Assembly: GCA_003260025.2 (NCBI GenBank)
Contig: QFZU02000072.1
Location: forward strand, 62,001-126,000
Direction of reading: 5' to 3'
Source of the DNA: Microbispora triticiradicis
GTDB taxonomy: Bacteria > Actinomycetota > Actinomycetes > Streptosporangiales > Streptosporangiaceae
DNA: 64,000 nucleotides
Each line of letters starts with the position of its first letter. Position 1 is the stretch's first letter. A program made the translations under genes and the position numbers. Positions 17,224 to 26,504 of this stretch are shown piece after piece. The notes below the pieces were generated by a model that was not told the origin of the DNA, searched no databases, and saw nothing but the letters and a program-made list of their open reading frames with translations.

Positions 17224-18232
17224 CCCCCGGGGACACAGTGCCATCCCGGGCGCCACGACGGGCACCGCCCCGGACACCACGCCGTACGACACCGGCGGCG
17301 GCACCGCGCCGGAGGCCCTGCTGTCGACGGCCGGGCGGTACCGCCGGCTGGGACGGCTGGACGAAGCCGAACGCACCCTGGAACGGGCCGTCCAGATCAC
17401 CCGAGACAGCGAACCATCCCAGGACGCCCATCTGCGCGCACTCGACGCCCTCGCCGAGCTGCTCCGCTTTCGGGGAAGGTACCGGCGATCGGACGAGATC
17501 CTGCGGAGCGCGCTCAGCCTCGCCGAGGAGACGCCCGGAGTGGGCTCCCTCGCGGTCGCGCGGATCTGCAACAGCCTGGGCGTGCTCCACAAGTACACGG
17601 GACGGTTCGAGGAGTCCGAGTCCTTCTATTCACGGGCTCTCGCGATACTCGAAGCAGACCTTGGCGATGAGCACCCGTTCACGGCCACCCTCTACCACAA
17701 TCTCGGCGGGCTGAACCATGCCCGCGGGACCCACGCTCAGGGGGAGCCGTTCGCCCGCCGCTCCGTGGAGATCCGGCGGCGCACTCACGGTCCCGCGGAC
17801 CCGGAACTGGCCGCCGACAAGGCCGCGCTGGCGGCGATCGTCCACGCGCTCGGCGACCTCGACGAGGCCGAGCGCCTGCTGGTGGAGGCACTCGCCGTGT
17901 TCGAGACGCGGCTGGGCCAGGACGACTACGAAGTGGCCTCCTGCCTGAACAACCTCGCCTCGATCCACTATTCGCGAGGCGGGTTCGAGGCGGCCGAGGC
18001 GGGCTTTCGCAAGGTCCTCGCGATCAAGGAAGGGTGCCTGGGCCCGGCCCATCCGGAGCTCGCGGTCGCGCTCAACAATCTCGCGATGACCCTCTGGAAA
18101 CGCGGTCGGCCAGAGGCCGCCGTACCGGTGCTCGAGCGTGCGATCGTCTTGCTGAACACCGAGGTCGACCGGGACCAGCCGGTCAGGCTGGCCTGCCTCC
18201 GCAATCTCCAGACGTGCCGGAGCTCCATGTGA
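17213..18232 (+). CDS. Tetratricopeptide repeat protein (kinesin-light-chain type)
   Basis: 339 residues. After a short Gly/Pro/Thr-rich N-terminus, about seven TPR units fill the protein. Examples are GRYRRLGRLDEAERTLERAV, YTGRFEESESFYSRALAILE and SRGGFEAAEAGFRKVLAIKE. The long 42-residue period and the phrases NNLA and HPELA are typical of the kinesin-light-chain/NB-ARC-associated subclass. There is no DNA-binding or ATPase domain, signal peptide or membrane segment, so it is a cytoplasmic scaffold or peptide receptor. Its ATG lies 11 bases inside the MFS gene, implying translational coupling. TPR folds sense peptides in RRNPP systems, which would suit the nearby small peptide, but that link is inference. 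Confidence 0.8.
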   Translation: MAPDPRGHSAIPGATTGTAPDTTPYDTGGGTAPEALLSTAGRYRRLGRLDEAERTLERAVQITRDSEPSQDAHLRALDALAELLRFRGRYRRSDEILRSALSLAEETPGVGSLAVARICNSLGVLHKYTGRFEESESFYSRALAILEADLGDEHPFTATLYHNLGGLNHARGTHAQGEPFARRSVEIRRRTHGPADPELAADKAALAAIVHALGDLDEAERLLVEALAVFETRLGQDDYEVASCLNNLASIHYSRGGFEAAEAGFRKVLAIKEGCLGPAHPELAVALNNLAMTLWKRGRPEAAVPVLERAIVLLNTEVDRDQPVRLACLRNLQTCRSSM

Positions 18233-18412
18233 GAGCCGCGTCGATGACGTCCGCCGTCACGTCCCCTTGGGCCGTTCCCGCCGTCAGCGGAGCCTACGCG
18301 GTCGTGCCGGCGTGGCGCGGACGCCGCGCTCACGTGCGGAAGGGGCATCGGTGAGCTCCGCCTGAGGCCGTCCGAAAAGCCTTCCCACAGATTCGGCCCT
18401 TAAGGAGTTCTT

Positions 18413-18814
18413 GTGATCGATCCGCGGTTCCCCCTCGCCAGCTGGTTCCTGATCGTCTCCGGAACCGGCTTTCTCGCCGTCTACGCTCTTCCGCTCCTGC
18501 TGGTCCCGCTGCGCTGGGCGCGCTGGTTCCGATGGGAGTCCGCCTCGACCCCCACGGACCTCACCGTGTACTTCGGGCGCTGTCTGGGAGCCGTCGCGGT
18601 GGCCGTCACGTGGGTCGCGCTCGCCGCGGCGCCCGACCCCGAGCACCACCTGATCGTGTTCGACCTCATCACGGTCGCCTGCGCTCTCCAGACGCTCATC
18701 CACGTGGACGGTGCGGTGCGCGGGATCCAACCGTGGACCGAGACTCTCGAGATCGGCCTGTACGCCCTCCTCTGCGGTGCCGCCGTGGCGATTCGCGTCC
18801 TGCTGCCGACCTGA
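18413..18814 (+). CDS. Small four-helix membrane protein of unknown function
   Basis: 133 residues starting at GTG 18413, with AAGGAG at 18402-18407. Four hydrophobic helices are visible: WFLIVSGTGFLAVYALPLLL, CLGAVAVAVTWVALAAA, IVFDLITVACALQTLIHV and TLEIGLYALLCGAAVAIRVL. Conserved-looking polar residues are FGR before helix 2 and HVDGAVRG after helix 3. It follows the TPR gene after 180 bases on the same strand, so it may belong to the peptide/MFS/TPR unit. I do not recognise the family. Confidence 0.7.
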   Translation: MIDPRFPLASWFLIVSGTGFLAVYALPLLLVPLRWARWFRWESASTPTDLTVYFGRCLGAVAVAVTWVALAAAPDPEHHLIVFDLITVACALQTLIHVDGAVRGIQPWTETLEIGLYALLCGAAVAIRVLLPT

Positions 18815-18859
18815 GCCGGGGGGGGACCGACCACCCGACGAGCCGGTGGCGGTCGCCGT

Positions 18860-19915
18860 TCACAGCACCAGATACACCCTCCGCGCTTGCGCATCGGTGG
18901 TCACCAGGACCCGGAGCGGCTCGTCGAAGATGTCTTCGGGAAGGTCGTACAGGGCCAGTTTCGAGCCGGGGTCGCGCGGGTCCTCGATCTCGGCGACGAG
19001 GGGCATCCCCACCTCCGCGATGTAGCGCTCCCAGCCGAAGGACTCGATCGCGCATCGGCGTGTCTCCGGGTCGTCCTCCGCCCTGATCGCCTCCGGCGTC
19101 GGATTCGTGATGACCCACTCGGGCACCGGGGTGCCGTGCCACGCGTGGAGCGCGTACCCGTCCGGCCAGGACAGGGCGGGACCGGTCGCGGAGTGAAGCC
19201 GCTCCAGCTCGTCCCTGAGGAGGACCCCGGGCCGGTCGGACAGGATGACGCCGTCCCTCGACGGGATCCACCAGCCGACGCGGCGGGTGACGTCGGAGAG
19301 CGCCTCGAGGCCTTCGTCCGGTCGCCCCTGCGCGATCCGGAAGGCACAGGTGTAGAGCGCTATCCGGTACGCGTCCCGCCAGACGTCCTGCACCCCGCCC
19401 AGATGACCGCCCAGCAGAAACGGAAGCTGATCACTGAGCCGGCTCAGGACATGACCGCGCAGCCGCACCCCGAACCGGTTCCACAGGCGTTCCCTGATCC
19501 GGGAGCCGATCTGCGACCTGAGCTCGTCCCACAGCTCGGGTCCGAGCGCGTCGTGAAGCCGGCTCACCAGCCGGTCCTCCAGTTCTCTCCACGGGTTGCT
19601 CTCGTACCGGCGCCGCAGTTCACGGCGGAGTCTGAGCGCGAGCTCGGGCGAGAACGCGTCCGTCGGCCCCGGCCGGTCGGGACCGTCCCCGACGCAGGCG
19701 CGCAGGCATCCGGCCGGAGAGTCGGCCCAGACGACGCTGCGCGGCGGCTCCAGCCGCATGGCGGTGTACGCCTCCCGCACGGCCCGCTCCGCCGCGCTCC
19801 GGTCGGCCGGTCGCGTGGAAAGGGCGCTTTCCGCCCACTCGTCGCGGACCTCGGCGACAAGGGCCTCGTGTTCCACGGTGAAGACGCCTGTGAACGGTGA
19901 CACCTGAGCATCCAT
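18860..19915 (-). CDS. DUF6745-like conserved protein
   Basis: 351 residues. The start ATG at 19915 was chosen because GGAG lies 5 bases upstream; longer reading frames add a low-complexity tail. The C-terminal half carries VGWWIPSRDGVILSDRPGVL, ALSWPDGYALHAWHGTPVP, EDDPETRRCAIESFGWERYI and DPGSKLALYDLPEDI. I associate this block with the actinobacterial DUF6745 family. The N-terminal half is Arg/Glu-rich and helical. No signal peptide or membrane segment is present. DUF6745 proteins often accompany repeat-rich or leucine-rich proteins in actinomycete genomes, but no function is known to me. It is divergent from a TetR gene across a 277-base gap. Confidence 0.65.
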   Translation of the reverse strand: MDAQVSPFTGVFTVEHEALVAEVRDEWAESALSTRPADRSAAERAVREAYTAMRLEPPRSVVWADSPAGCLRACVGDGPDRPGPTDAFSPELALRLRRELRRRYESNPWRELEDRLVSRLHDALGPELWDELRSQIGSRIRERLWNRFGVRLRGHVLSRLSDQLPFLLGGHLGGVQDVWRDAYRIALYTCAFRIAQGRPDEGLEALSDVTRRVGWWIPSRDGVILSDRPGVLLRDELERLHSATGPALSWPDGYALHAWHGTPVPEWVITNPTPEAIRAEDDPETRRCAIESFGWERYIAEVGMPLVAEIEDPRDPGSKLALYDLPEDIFDEPLRVLVTTDAQARRVYLVL

Positions 19916-20192
19916 CCGATCTCCAATGTGGGCGGGATCCAGCGCTCCACGTCCGTGCCGCGCAGCTGCGGAAACCCCGCCAACCCTCGGACCCGAAGTC
20001 GCCGGGACCCTGATGAGACGCTCGGCCGCCCCTGCCCCGGCCCTTGAGGAAACCGAATCCGGGCACGGGCGTGCGGCACCGGCTCCGCCCGTCCGGGGCC
20101 TCGTCCGGAACTCTCCCGCGTACGCCGGGACCAGCCGCCTGTCGCTCACGCGGGCCGGGGAGACGACATCGGGTGGCGGCGATATCCGTAGC

Positions 20193-20738
20193 ATGTGGGG
20201 GGTGAGTGCCCCGGCCGGCAAGCAGCCATACCATCACGGCGACCTGCGTCGTGTGCTGATGGACGTCACCCTCGAGGCGATCGCCGAGGACGGGCTGGGC
20301 GAGCTCAGTCTCCGCGAGCTGGCTCGGCGGGCGAACGTCTCCCACGCCGCTCCCGCCCACCACTTCCGGAGCCGGGCCGGGCTGCTGACCGCGATCGCCG
20401 CCGAGGGCTACAACCTGCTGGCCGACCAGCTTGAGCGTGTGCGAGGCGACGACCTGACCGAGCGGGCCGTCGCCTACCTGAGGTTCGCGACCAAGCACCC
20501 CGCCCACTTCGCGGTCATGCGGGCGCCCGAGCTGTGCATCGATCGGGATCCCGAGCTCCTCGTGGCCCGGGAACGGGCCGGGGAGCAACTGCTCCGGCCG
20601 GCCGACCGCACGGCCGCGCTCGCCGCCTGGGCGCTGGCCCACGGTCTCGCCAACCTCCTGCTGGAGGGAAACGTGCACCCGGACCCGGGGGGCGACGTCG
20701 AGTCCCTCGCCCGCACCCTGCTCCACCATCTCACCTGA
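20193..20738 (+). CDS. TetR/AcrR family transcriptional regulator
   Basis: 181 residues. The N-terminal helix-turn-helix is classic TetR: YHHGDLRRVLMDVTLEAIAE, GELSLRELARRANVSHAAPA, HHFRSRAGLLTAIAAEGYN. The YHHGDLR opening is typical of the subgroup with a WHG-type C-terminal ligand domain. ATG 20193 is used; an in-frame GTG at 20202 is a close alternative. There is no clear Shine-Dalgarno sequence, and TATCCG lies just before the start, so the transcript may be leaderless. The longer upstream frame has no supporting site. Likely targets are its own gene or the divergent DUF6745-like gene; no palindromic operator was clear. Confidence 0.85.
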   Translation: MWGVSAPAGKQPYHHGDLRRVLMDVTLEAIAEDGLGELSLRELARRANVSHAAPAHHFRSRAGLLTAIAAEGYNLLADQLERVRGDDLTERAVAYLRFATKHPAHFAVMRAPELCIDRDPELLVARERAGEQLLRPADRTAALAAWALAHGLANLLLEGNVHPDPGGDVESLARTLLHHLT

Positions 20739-20890
20739 CGCCGGCCTCGCGGGCGACGCCTCAGGACGGCCGCGGACCCTCGCGATCTCCACGACGCGGC
20801 GAGCGGGGACGGCCCGGGCACCGCCGTGCTGCGCCGTGGTCAGCGGTGATACCCGGCTCCCGCACGGTGAACGGCAGGCGCCCGGCCGGG

Positions 20891-22627
20891 TCAGCGGACG
20901 GCCCGCAGGGCGTTCACGATGCCGTAGCCGTAGAAGCCGTTGCGGAATCGGTTCCCCTCACAGAGGTGTGTGTCGGTCACGGTGGTGCCGTTGGGCAGGT
21001 GCCGCGTGTAGGTGTAGGCGGCGGGGGTGGGGCAGTCCTTCCTGGTGGCGGTCGTCTTCAGCATCGCCTCCACGACGTCGGGGTTGAGCGTCTTGCCGCC
21101 GTGCTCCCGGTCCTGGTGACCGTGCTCGCTGACGATCAGCGCCGCCACGCCGGCGGCGCGCGGCGACGCCATCGAGGTGCCCTGGTCGTACTGGTAGTAG
21201 GCACAGACGGCGTCGTCGCAGTCACGGACGACGCGGGCGACGTTGGGCGTGCCGTCCGGGTTCAGCTCGCCGCGTGCCACCGCGAGCGCCTTCGGGTAGG
21301 CCGCCAGCGTCGCCCGGGTCGTGTCACGCGTGTTGTCCGGCGTGTCGTAGGTGTCCCCGCCGGGGGCGGCCAGGTCGGTGGAGCCGTCGCCGTAGTTGGA
21401 GCCGAACGACTTGCGCTCGCTGACGCCGGTCGCGGACACCCTGATCACGTGGTTGCCCTCGACCGGCATGATGTCGCAGTCCGGCGTGATCGTACGTGAG
21501 TGCGGCTTCTCGCCCGGCACTCTGACGAAGTTGGGGCTCGAACTGTCGACGTAGTCCTTGGTGAGGTCGACGGCCTGGTTGCCGATGGCCGTGATCAGAG
21601 TCACGCCCCTGGCGTGGGCGTAGTCGAGCGCCCGCTGCATGGCACTGCGGATCGTGGTCTGCTCCAGACGCTCCTCCGGAGAGTCGGACGGGTTGCCGGT
21701 GCAGTTGGACAGCCAGGGGTCGGTGTAGAAGCTCATGTTGGCGACATCGACCCCGATATCAGCCGCATAGGTCAGTGCGTCGACGCTCGGCTGGAGGAAG
21801 AAGTAGCCGGCGTCCGAGCCGACCCTCAGGTTCACGATCGAGACCTTGGGCGCCACGCCCGCGATGCCGAGCCCGTTGATCGGTGCGGCCAGCGCGGACG
21901 CCACGTGCGTCCCGTGGCCGTCCTCGTCCACGTCCGCCGGGTCCTCGCACGAACGGTCCGGCTCCTCCTCACAGGGGCCGTCGACCTCCTCGCCGTCGGC
22001 GTCGACCGGGATGTCCACGGTGAAATTGCGGCTCAGCTCCCGGTTGAAGTTCGGCGCGATGTCGGGATGGGAGCCGTCCACGCCGGTGTCGAGGATGGCG
22101 ACCAGCACCTCGGGGTCTCCCTGCCCGTACTTGTACGAGCCGTCGACGGTGGCACCGATCTGCTTCATGTCCCACTGCAGTTCCGACAGCGGCTCGGCTT
22201 GAGGAGCCGGCTTGCGCCGCTTGACGGCGGAGGGCGTGCCGCGCTCCCCCGTCCCCGGCTCCTCGAACGCCTCGGCCCGGAGGGCCTTGCGCACCGCCCC
22301 ATCGCTCATGGGCGCGTTTTCGGGCATGCCGCCGACGGACCGGTTGCGGGCGACGCCCTCGATCAGGGCACTGCCCCGCAACAGGCTCGTGAAGCCGGGG
22401 TCGGTCGTGCTGACGGTGGCCAGCCCGACGGTGCCGTTCTCCTTCAGGATCCTGCCACCAGCGGCCTGGATGGCACCCCTGGCATCGGCGGCGTTCACGC
22501 CCTCCTTGTAGAGGACCACGTATTCGGTTTCCCGGCCGGCTTCCGCGACCGGCTGCCCGGCCTTCGCGGCGGCCGCCGACGTCGCCGTTACCAGGAAGGT
22601 GAACGCGATGACGACAGCGCGCTTCAC
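20891..22627 (-). CDS. Secreted S8 family serine peptidase (subtilase)
   Basis: 578 residues with a signal peptide (MKRAVVIAFTFLVTATSAAA). An I9-like propeptide follows (EYVVLYKEGVNAADARGAIQ to about residue 110). The catalytic triad is complete: Asp near residue 178 in VAILDTGVDGSHPDI, His near 237 in DGHGTHVASALA and Ser near 483 in GTSMASPRAAGVAALI. The oxyanion-hole region (ITAIGNQAVDL) is present in variant form. An acidic insertion (about 205-230) precedes the His motif. It is an extracellular protease, autoactivated by loss of the propeptide. It lies upstream, on the minus strand, of nothing obviously co-transcribed, and is itself preceded by a secreted FG-GAP gene. Confidence 0.92.
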   Translation of the reverse strand: MKRAVVIAFTFLVTATSAAAAKAGQPVAEAGRETEYVVLYKEGVNAADARGAIQAAGGRILKENGTVGLATVSTTDPGFTSLLRGSALIEGVARNRSVGGMPENAPMSDGAVRKALRAEAFEEPGTGERGTPSAVKRRKPAPQAEPLSELQWDMKQIGATVDGSYKYGQGDPEVLVAILDTGVDGSHPDIAPNFNRELSRNFTVDIPVDADGEEVDGPCEEEPDRSCEDPADVDEDGHGTHVASALAAPINGLGIAGVAPKVSIVNLRVGSDAGYFFLQPSVDALTYAADIGVDVANMSFYTDPWLSNCTGNPSDSPEERLEQTTIRSAMQRALDYAHARGVTLITAIGNQAVDLTKDYVDSSSPNFVRVPGEKPHSRTITPDCDIMPVEGNHVIRVSATGVSERKSFGSNYGDGSTDLAAPGGDTYDTPDNTRDTTRATLAAYPKALAVARGELNPDGTPNVARVVRDCDDAVCAYYQYDQGTSMASPRAAGVAALIVSEHGHQDREHGGKTLNPDVVEAMLKTTATRKDCPTPAAYTYTRHLPNGTTVTDTHLCEGNRFRNGFYGYGIVNALRAVR

Positions 22628-22702
22628 ATATACCTCCGTTCAAGGAGGAACCGGCCGACCTCGGCCGGCACCTCCAGGTAGAAATCCCGCTTCGGCCGAT
22701 CG

Positions 22703-24088
22703 TCAGTGCAGGAGGAGGGCGCCGAAGTAGGAGGGATTGCCGACGCCGACCGTGCCGGGGTGGACGACCTGGGCGTTGGTGGCGGAGATGCCGGTGGGCG
22801 AGCCGCGCAGGACGGCCAGCATGCCGGTGTTGGTGTTCTTGCCGGGAGCGCCGACGACGACCTCACCCATGCCGTCGCCGGTGACGTCCGTGATCGAGAC
22901 GGCGTCGCCGAAGTTGTCCTTGGGCTGAGACCGCTCACTGATCGGATCGGCGACCGGGGAGGCCGGATTCGGGACGGAGCCGAGGCTGTCCTGGGTGACG
23001 AACTGCGCGCGGGCCGGTACGGGGCCGCCGGTGGAACCGGGTATCACCACCACCATGCCGGCACCCGCCTTGCCGGAGACGGTGGTGTTCGCGGCACCGA
23101 CGGCGATCTCCGCGGAGCCGTCGCCGTTGACGTCGCCGACGGCCAGGCTGGTGCTCGCCGCCTGGTTCGCCAGCCAGGTCAGCTGGTCGGTGGAGAAGCC
23201 CGGGGTGGCGGACAGGCCCGAGGACGAGCCGTACCAGACCTGCAGTGAGTTGCGGCTGGCGGTGACCATGACCAGGTCGTCGTGGCCGTCACCGTTGACG
23301 TCGCCCATGTGGACCAAGGAGTCGTACTTGGGGCAGACGACTCCGCACGTCGCCGACGAGCCCAGGAGGACGCGTTGCGGCGGAGAGGTGTGCGGGGGGT
23401 ACATGATGCTCAGTTCGACCACGTTTTCGCTGCTGACGTATGCCAGTTCCGTCTTCCTGTCGCCGTTGACGTCGCCGGAGGCGGTTGAGGTGACAGCCGT
23501 GGCGGTCCCGTCCTGGGCGCGAGGAAGATACTGGTAGGCGCCCTGCTCGGCCCCGTTGTACCACCCGGCCAGCACGTCGCTGGAGAAGTAGTACGTGCGC
23601 ATCGGCTTGACGATGTCGGCTCCGGGCCGGTCGTCGAACTCCCCGGCCCGCATCACCTGGACCGCGTCCCAGCCGTTGTACGGCGTGTAACCGAGATAGT
23701 GCTTGCTTTGGGCGATCCCCGTGGACGTCCACGAACTGACGATCGTGTAGAACCGGCCGCCGGCGATGAGGTCGGTCCTGCCGTCGTTGTCGACGTCGGC
23801 GGCCGACAGCTGGGCACCGAACGAGTTGCAGGAGTAGGCCGAGGTCGAGCAGTCCCCAGGGGGACGGAGGAGCACCTGCCCCTTCAGCCCGCCGGGCCCG
23901 CCGTACAGGACGGGCACCGCCCCTGTGCCGCCGTTGGCCGGTTGGGCGACGACGACGTCGCCGTAGCCGTCACCGTTGAAGTCGAACTTGTTCATGACCG
24001 GCGCGGCCGCCTGGGCGGAGGCGGGTGTGGCGGCCAGGCCCGCTGCGAGAGCGAGCGAGACCGCTGTACACATGATCTTTTGTTTCAC
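22703..24088 (-). CDS. Secreted FG-GAP/VCBS repeat protein
   Basis: 461 residues with a signal peptide (MKQKIMCTAVSLALAAGLAA, cleavage near ASAQA). At least six integrin-alpha-like repeats are visible: DFNGDGYGDVVVAQP, DVDNDGRTDLIAGG, DVNGDRKTELAYV, DVNGDGHDDLVMV, DVNGDGSAEIAVGA and DVTGDGMGEVVVGAPG. The Asp-rich loops bind Ca2+ in a seven-bladed beta-propeller. Such proteins are usually extracellular adhesins or partners of secreted enzymes in actinomycetes. It ends 75 bases before the subtilase gene on the same strand, so the two may be co-transcribed. Confidence 0.9.
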   Translation of the reverse strand: MKQKIMCTAVSLALAAGLAATPASAQAAAPVMNKFDFNGDGYGDVVVAQPANGGTGAVPVLYGGPGGLKGQVLLRPPGDCSTSAYSCNSFGAQLSAADVDNDGRTDLIAGGRFYTIVSSWTSTGIAQSKHYLGYTPYNGWDAVQVMRAGEFDDRPGADIVKPMRTYYFSSDVLAGWYNGAEQGAYQYLPRAQDGTATAVTSTASGDVNGDRKTELAYVSSENVVELSIMYPPHTSPPQRVLLGSSATCGVVCPKYDSLVHMGDVNGDGHDDLVMVTASRNSLQVWYGSSSGLSATPGFSTDQLTWLANQAASTSLAVGDVNGDGSAEIAVGAANTTVSGKAGAGMVVVIPGSTGGPVPARAQFVTQDSLGSVPNPASPVADPISERSQPKDNFGDAVSITDVTGDGMGEVVVGAPGKNTNTGMLAVLRGSPTGISATNAQVVHPGTVGVGNPSYFGALLLH

Positions 24089-24155
24089 CTCTGTCCTTTC
24101 CTTAAGGTGATGCCCGTGACGGTTGCCGCAACCCTTGACGGGGACTCGCGGCGGC

Positions 24156-25166
24156 CTATCGGTATTGAGCGGGGAAGTAGGGCAGGAAGCCGGTCCGATC
24201 GTGGCAGTTGAGGTACTCCATGCGGCCGCCCTCCGGCGCCACGTAGACCTCGTGGCCGAGCGTCACGTGAATGTCGGGGGCGAAGCGGGCGATCAGTTCG
24301 CCGGCGCTCTTGAAGATCGCGAGGTGCGTGGCATGGCTGTGCGCCCAGCGCTCAAGGTGCGACAGGCTCAGGAACCATGCGAGCGTGGCCGTCTGCACCC
24401 GGTCGTCGTTGGAGACGATCAGGTCGGCGAGCCGGGCGGACAGGCACCCGGTCTCCTGCGGGTTGGCCGCCAGATATCCGACACCGTCCTGGTAGACGGG
24501 CAGAACCCGCTCCTCGAACCAGGCGCGTTCGTCGTCCGGGCAGTGTTTCCAGCCCTGCGGACTCCGGATGAAACAGAGATTGCCCGGGGTGGTCACGACC
24601 AGGTGACGACCGGCCGAGTCCGCGGGTGCCGCCTGCACGACGGAGTCCACCTCGCCGGCGAGCCCCGCGTCTTCGGCGGCCGGGATGCGGTCGCGCATGG
24701 AGCCCGGGTAGGAATGGTACGCGTTCAGCACCGCGGGAAACTGCGACGCCAGGCCCCACGTCGGGGAGTCGTACGAATACGACGTCTCGAAGTGGTCGGC
24801 AGGTGCCCGCAGGACCTCCGTCCACAGGCCGATCGGCCCACCCTTCGCGGTCAGTTCCGGCGCGGCCCACGAACCGAGCGGATGCTCCTCGGACCAGGAC
24901 TTCTCGGCATCGCCGTCCAGCCAGTACGCCAGGATGACGTCGTTGGTGTAGCCGAGCCGGTCGACGTGGGCGGCATGCTCGTACGTCACGGGAGCGTGGG
25001 CTCCGTGAAGACTGCCGACGACGTCCGCCAGCACGCCGGCCGCCTCGTCGTCGTCGCGATGCTGAACGGCGAGTTGCCGCATGGTGACGCCGGTCAGCCG
25101 CTCGGGCAGATGGAGGCTGTAGGCGGGGTAGGGGTTGCGAAATCCGGCAGGCCGCAGTTTCGGCAT
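24156..25166 (-). CDS. Aldoxime dehydratase (heme-containing, Oxd family)
   Basis: 336 residues. It would dehydrate an aldoxime to a nitrile with a ferrous heme that binds the substrate nitrogen. Family signatures visible are GYTNDVILAYWLDGD, SYDSPTWGLASQFP, SLSHLERWAHSHATHLAIF and a late HEVYVAP block. The His residues in the last two blocks match the positions of the proximal heme ligand and catalytic His in Oxd enzymes. Start ATG 25166 is preceded by AGGAG; the longer frame runs into the P450 gene and lacks such a site. It is the last gene of the HDO-GNAT-P450 operon, 91 bases after the P450 stop. The substrate is unknown; the neighbours suggest it is made in the same pathway. Confidence 0.8.
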   Translation of the reverse strand: MPKLRPAGFRNPYPAYSLHLPERLTGVTMRQLAVQHRDDDEAAGVLADVVGSLHGAHAPVTYEHAAHVDRLGYTNDVILAYWLDGDAEKSWSEEHPLGSWAAPELTAKGGPIGLWTEVLRAPADHFETSYSYDSPTWGLASQFPAVLNAYHSYPGSMRDRIPAAEDAGLAGEVDSVVQAAPADSAGRHLVVTTPGNLCFIRSPQGWKHCPDDERAWFEERVLPVYQDGVGYLAANPQETGCLSARLADLIVSNDDRVQTATLAWFLSLSHLERWAHSHATHLAIFKSAGELIARFAPDIHVTLGHEVYVAPEGGRMEYLNCHDRTGFLPYFPAQYR

Positions 25167-25257
25167 GACGCGCTCTCCTGTGTCGGTTCGGTTTTCCCTC
25201 GGCATGCCGTCTTCGCCGCCGCCCGGGGGATGGAGGGGAACGGGCGGTACGGCCCGG

Positions 25258-26460
25258 TCACCGGTCGAAAGCCAGCGGAAGGAACGCCGGACCACGCACG
25301 ATCAGGTTCGGTTTGTACACGATGTCGGCACGTGGTACGGCCAGTGACATGTGAGGGAATCGTTCCAGCGTCATCGTGAGGAGCGTCCTGGCGTTCCGGC
25401 GTGCCAGCTGTGCGCCCAGGCAGCGATGGATCCCATGCCCGAAGGCCAGATGGCGCTTGTCTTTCCGGAGGATGTCGAAGTCGTCGGGGTCGGGATAGCG
25501 GGCGGGATCACGATGTGCGGATCCGACGAGAAGCAGGACCGTCTCGTGCGCCGCGATCCGGACTCCCGCCAGCTCCATGTCCGCGGTGGGGAAGCGCCAG
25601 AAGGACGACGCCTGAGGGCCGTCATAGCGAAGCACCTCTTCGATCGCCGCATCGACGAGCGAAATGTCCTTGCGAAGCAGTGCATGCTGTTCCGGGTGGT
25701 CGAGCAGAGCCAGGAAGAGGTCTCCGACCAGAGCGATGGTCGACTCGTAGCCCGCCACGATGAGTCCGACCATCGTGGCGAGAAGTTCGTCTCCGCTGAG
25801 CATGCCGCGATTCCGGCTCGCCCGTATCAGGTCCGACATCAAGTCCGTGCCCAGATGCCTCTTTTTCTCGGCGATGAGATCGCTCGTGTACGCGACCAAC
25901 GACTCCACCGCTTCGAACGCCAGGTGACGCAGGTTCGGGTCGGCGGTGAATATCAGGTCCCCCCATTCCCGCAACTGCACGCTGTCACCGGGTGGAGCGC
26001 CCAGGACGGTGCAGATCACCTCCACCGAGAGCGGCGCGGCGATCCTTTCCAAGACGTCCACGGGCTCCTTCCTGGGCAAGGAGCCGAGGAGGGTTTCCAC
26101 CGCCGCCCGCATCGCCGTCTGCCACTGGGCGATCCGCCGATCGGTGAAGGTCGAGGCGGCCAGCCTCCGTAATCTCGTGTGGTCGGGCGGATCCAGATTG
26201 AGCATGGTGCGTGAGCCGACCGTGCCCGATCCGAATGCCAGCGAGGCCGCGTGGAAAGCAGGCGACGCGTTCGCGTAGTCACTGCTGAGCCGCGCGTCCG
26301 CCAGCCCCTCCTTGACGTCGTCGTATCGGCTCACCAGCCACACGTCGACGTCGGTGAAGGGAATGGTCGTCCGGCACACGGGATGGTTCTCCCGCAGAAA
26401 TCTGTAGGTCGGATAGGGGTCCTGGAAGAATTCGGAAGTGAAGACGGGTATCGCGGTCAT
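25258..26460 (-). CDS. Cytochrome P450
   Basis: 400 residues, a typical soluble actinobacterial P450. The I-helix oxygen-binding motif is AGYESTIALVGD. The ExxR motif is in IEEVLRYDG. The heme loop FGHGIHRCLGAQLARR supplies the thiolate Cys. The N-terminus FTSEFFQDPYPTYRFLREN fits the usual start, so ATG 26460 is preferred. An in-frame GTG at 26508 would overlap the upstream stop and add 16 residues without a ribosome site. It could hydroxylate an acyl chain or amino acid, or perform N-oxidation to an aldoxime. The gene sits between an autoinducer-synthase-like gene and aldoxime dehydratase, which makes an oxime-forming or tailoring role likely. No ferredoxin gene is adjacent. Confidence 0.92.
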   Translation of the reverse strand: MTAIPVFTSEFFQDPYPTYRFLRENHPVCRTTIPFTDVDVWLVSRYDDVKEGLADARLSSDYANASPAFHAASLAFGSGTVGSRTMLNLDPPDHTRLRRLAASTFTDRRIAQWQTAMRAAVETLLGSLPRKEPVDVLERIAAPLSVEVICTVLGAPPGDSVQLREWGDLIFTADPNLRHLAFEAVESLVAYTSDLIAEKKRHLGTDLMSDLIRASRNRGMLSGDELLATMVGLIVAGYESTIALVGDLFLALLDHPEQHALLRKDISLVDAAIEEVLRYDGPQASSFWRFPTADMELAGVRIAAHETVLLLVGSAHRDPARYPDPDDFDILRKDKRHLAFGHGIHRCLGAQLARRNARTLLTMTLERFPHMSLAVPRADIVYKPNLIVRGPAFLPLAFDR

Positions 26461-26504
26461 CTTGTGACTTCTCGTGTGCGTGCGACTTATGGCGTCCACT
26501 GACC

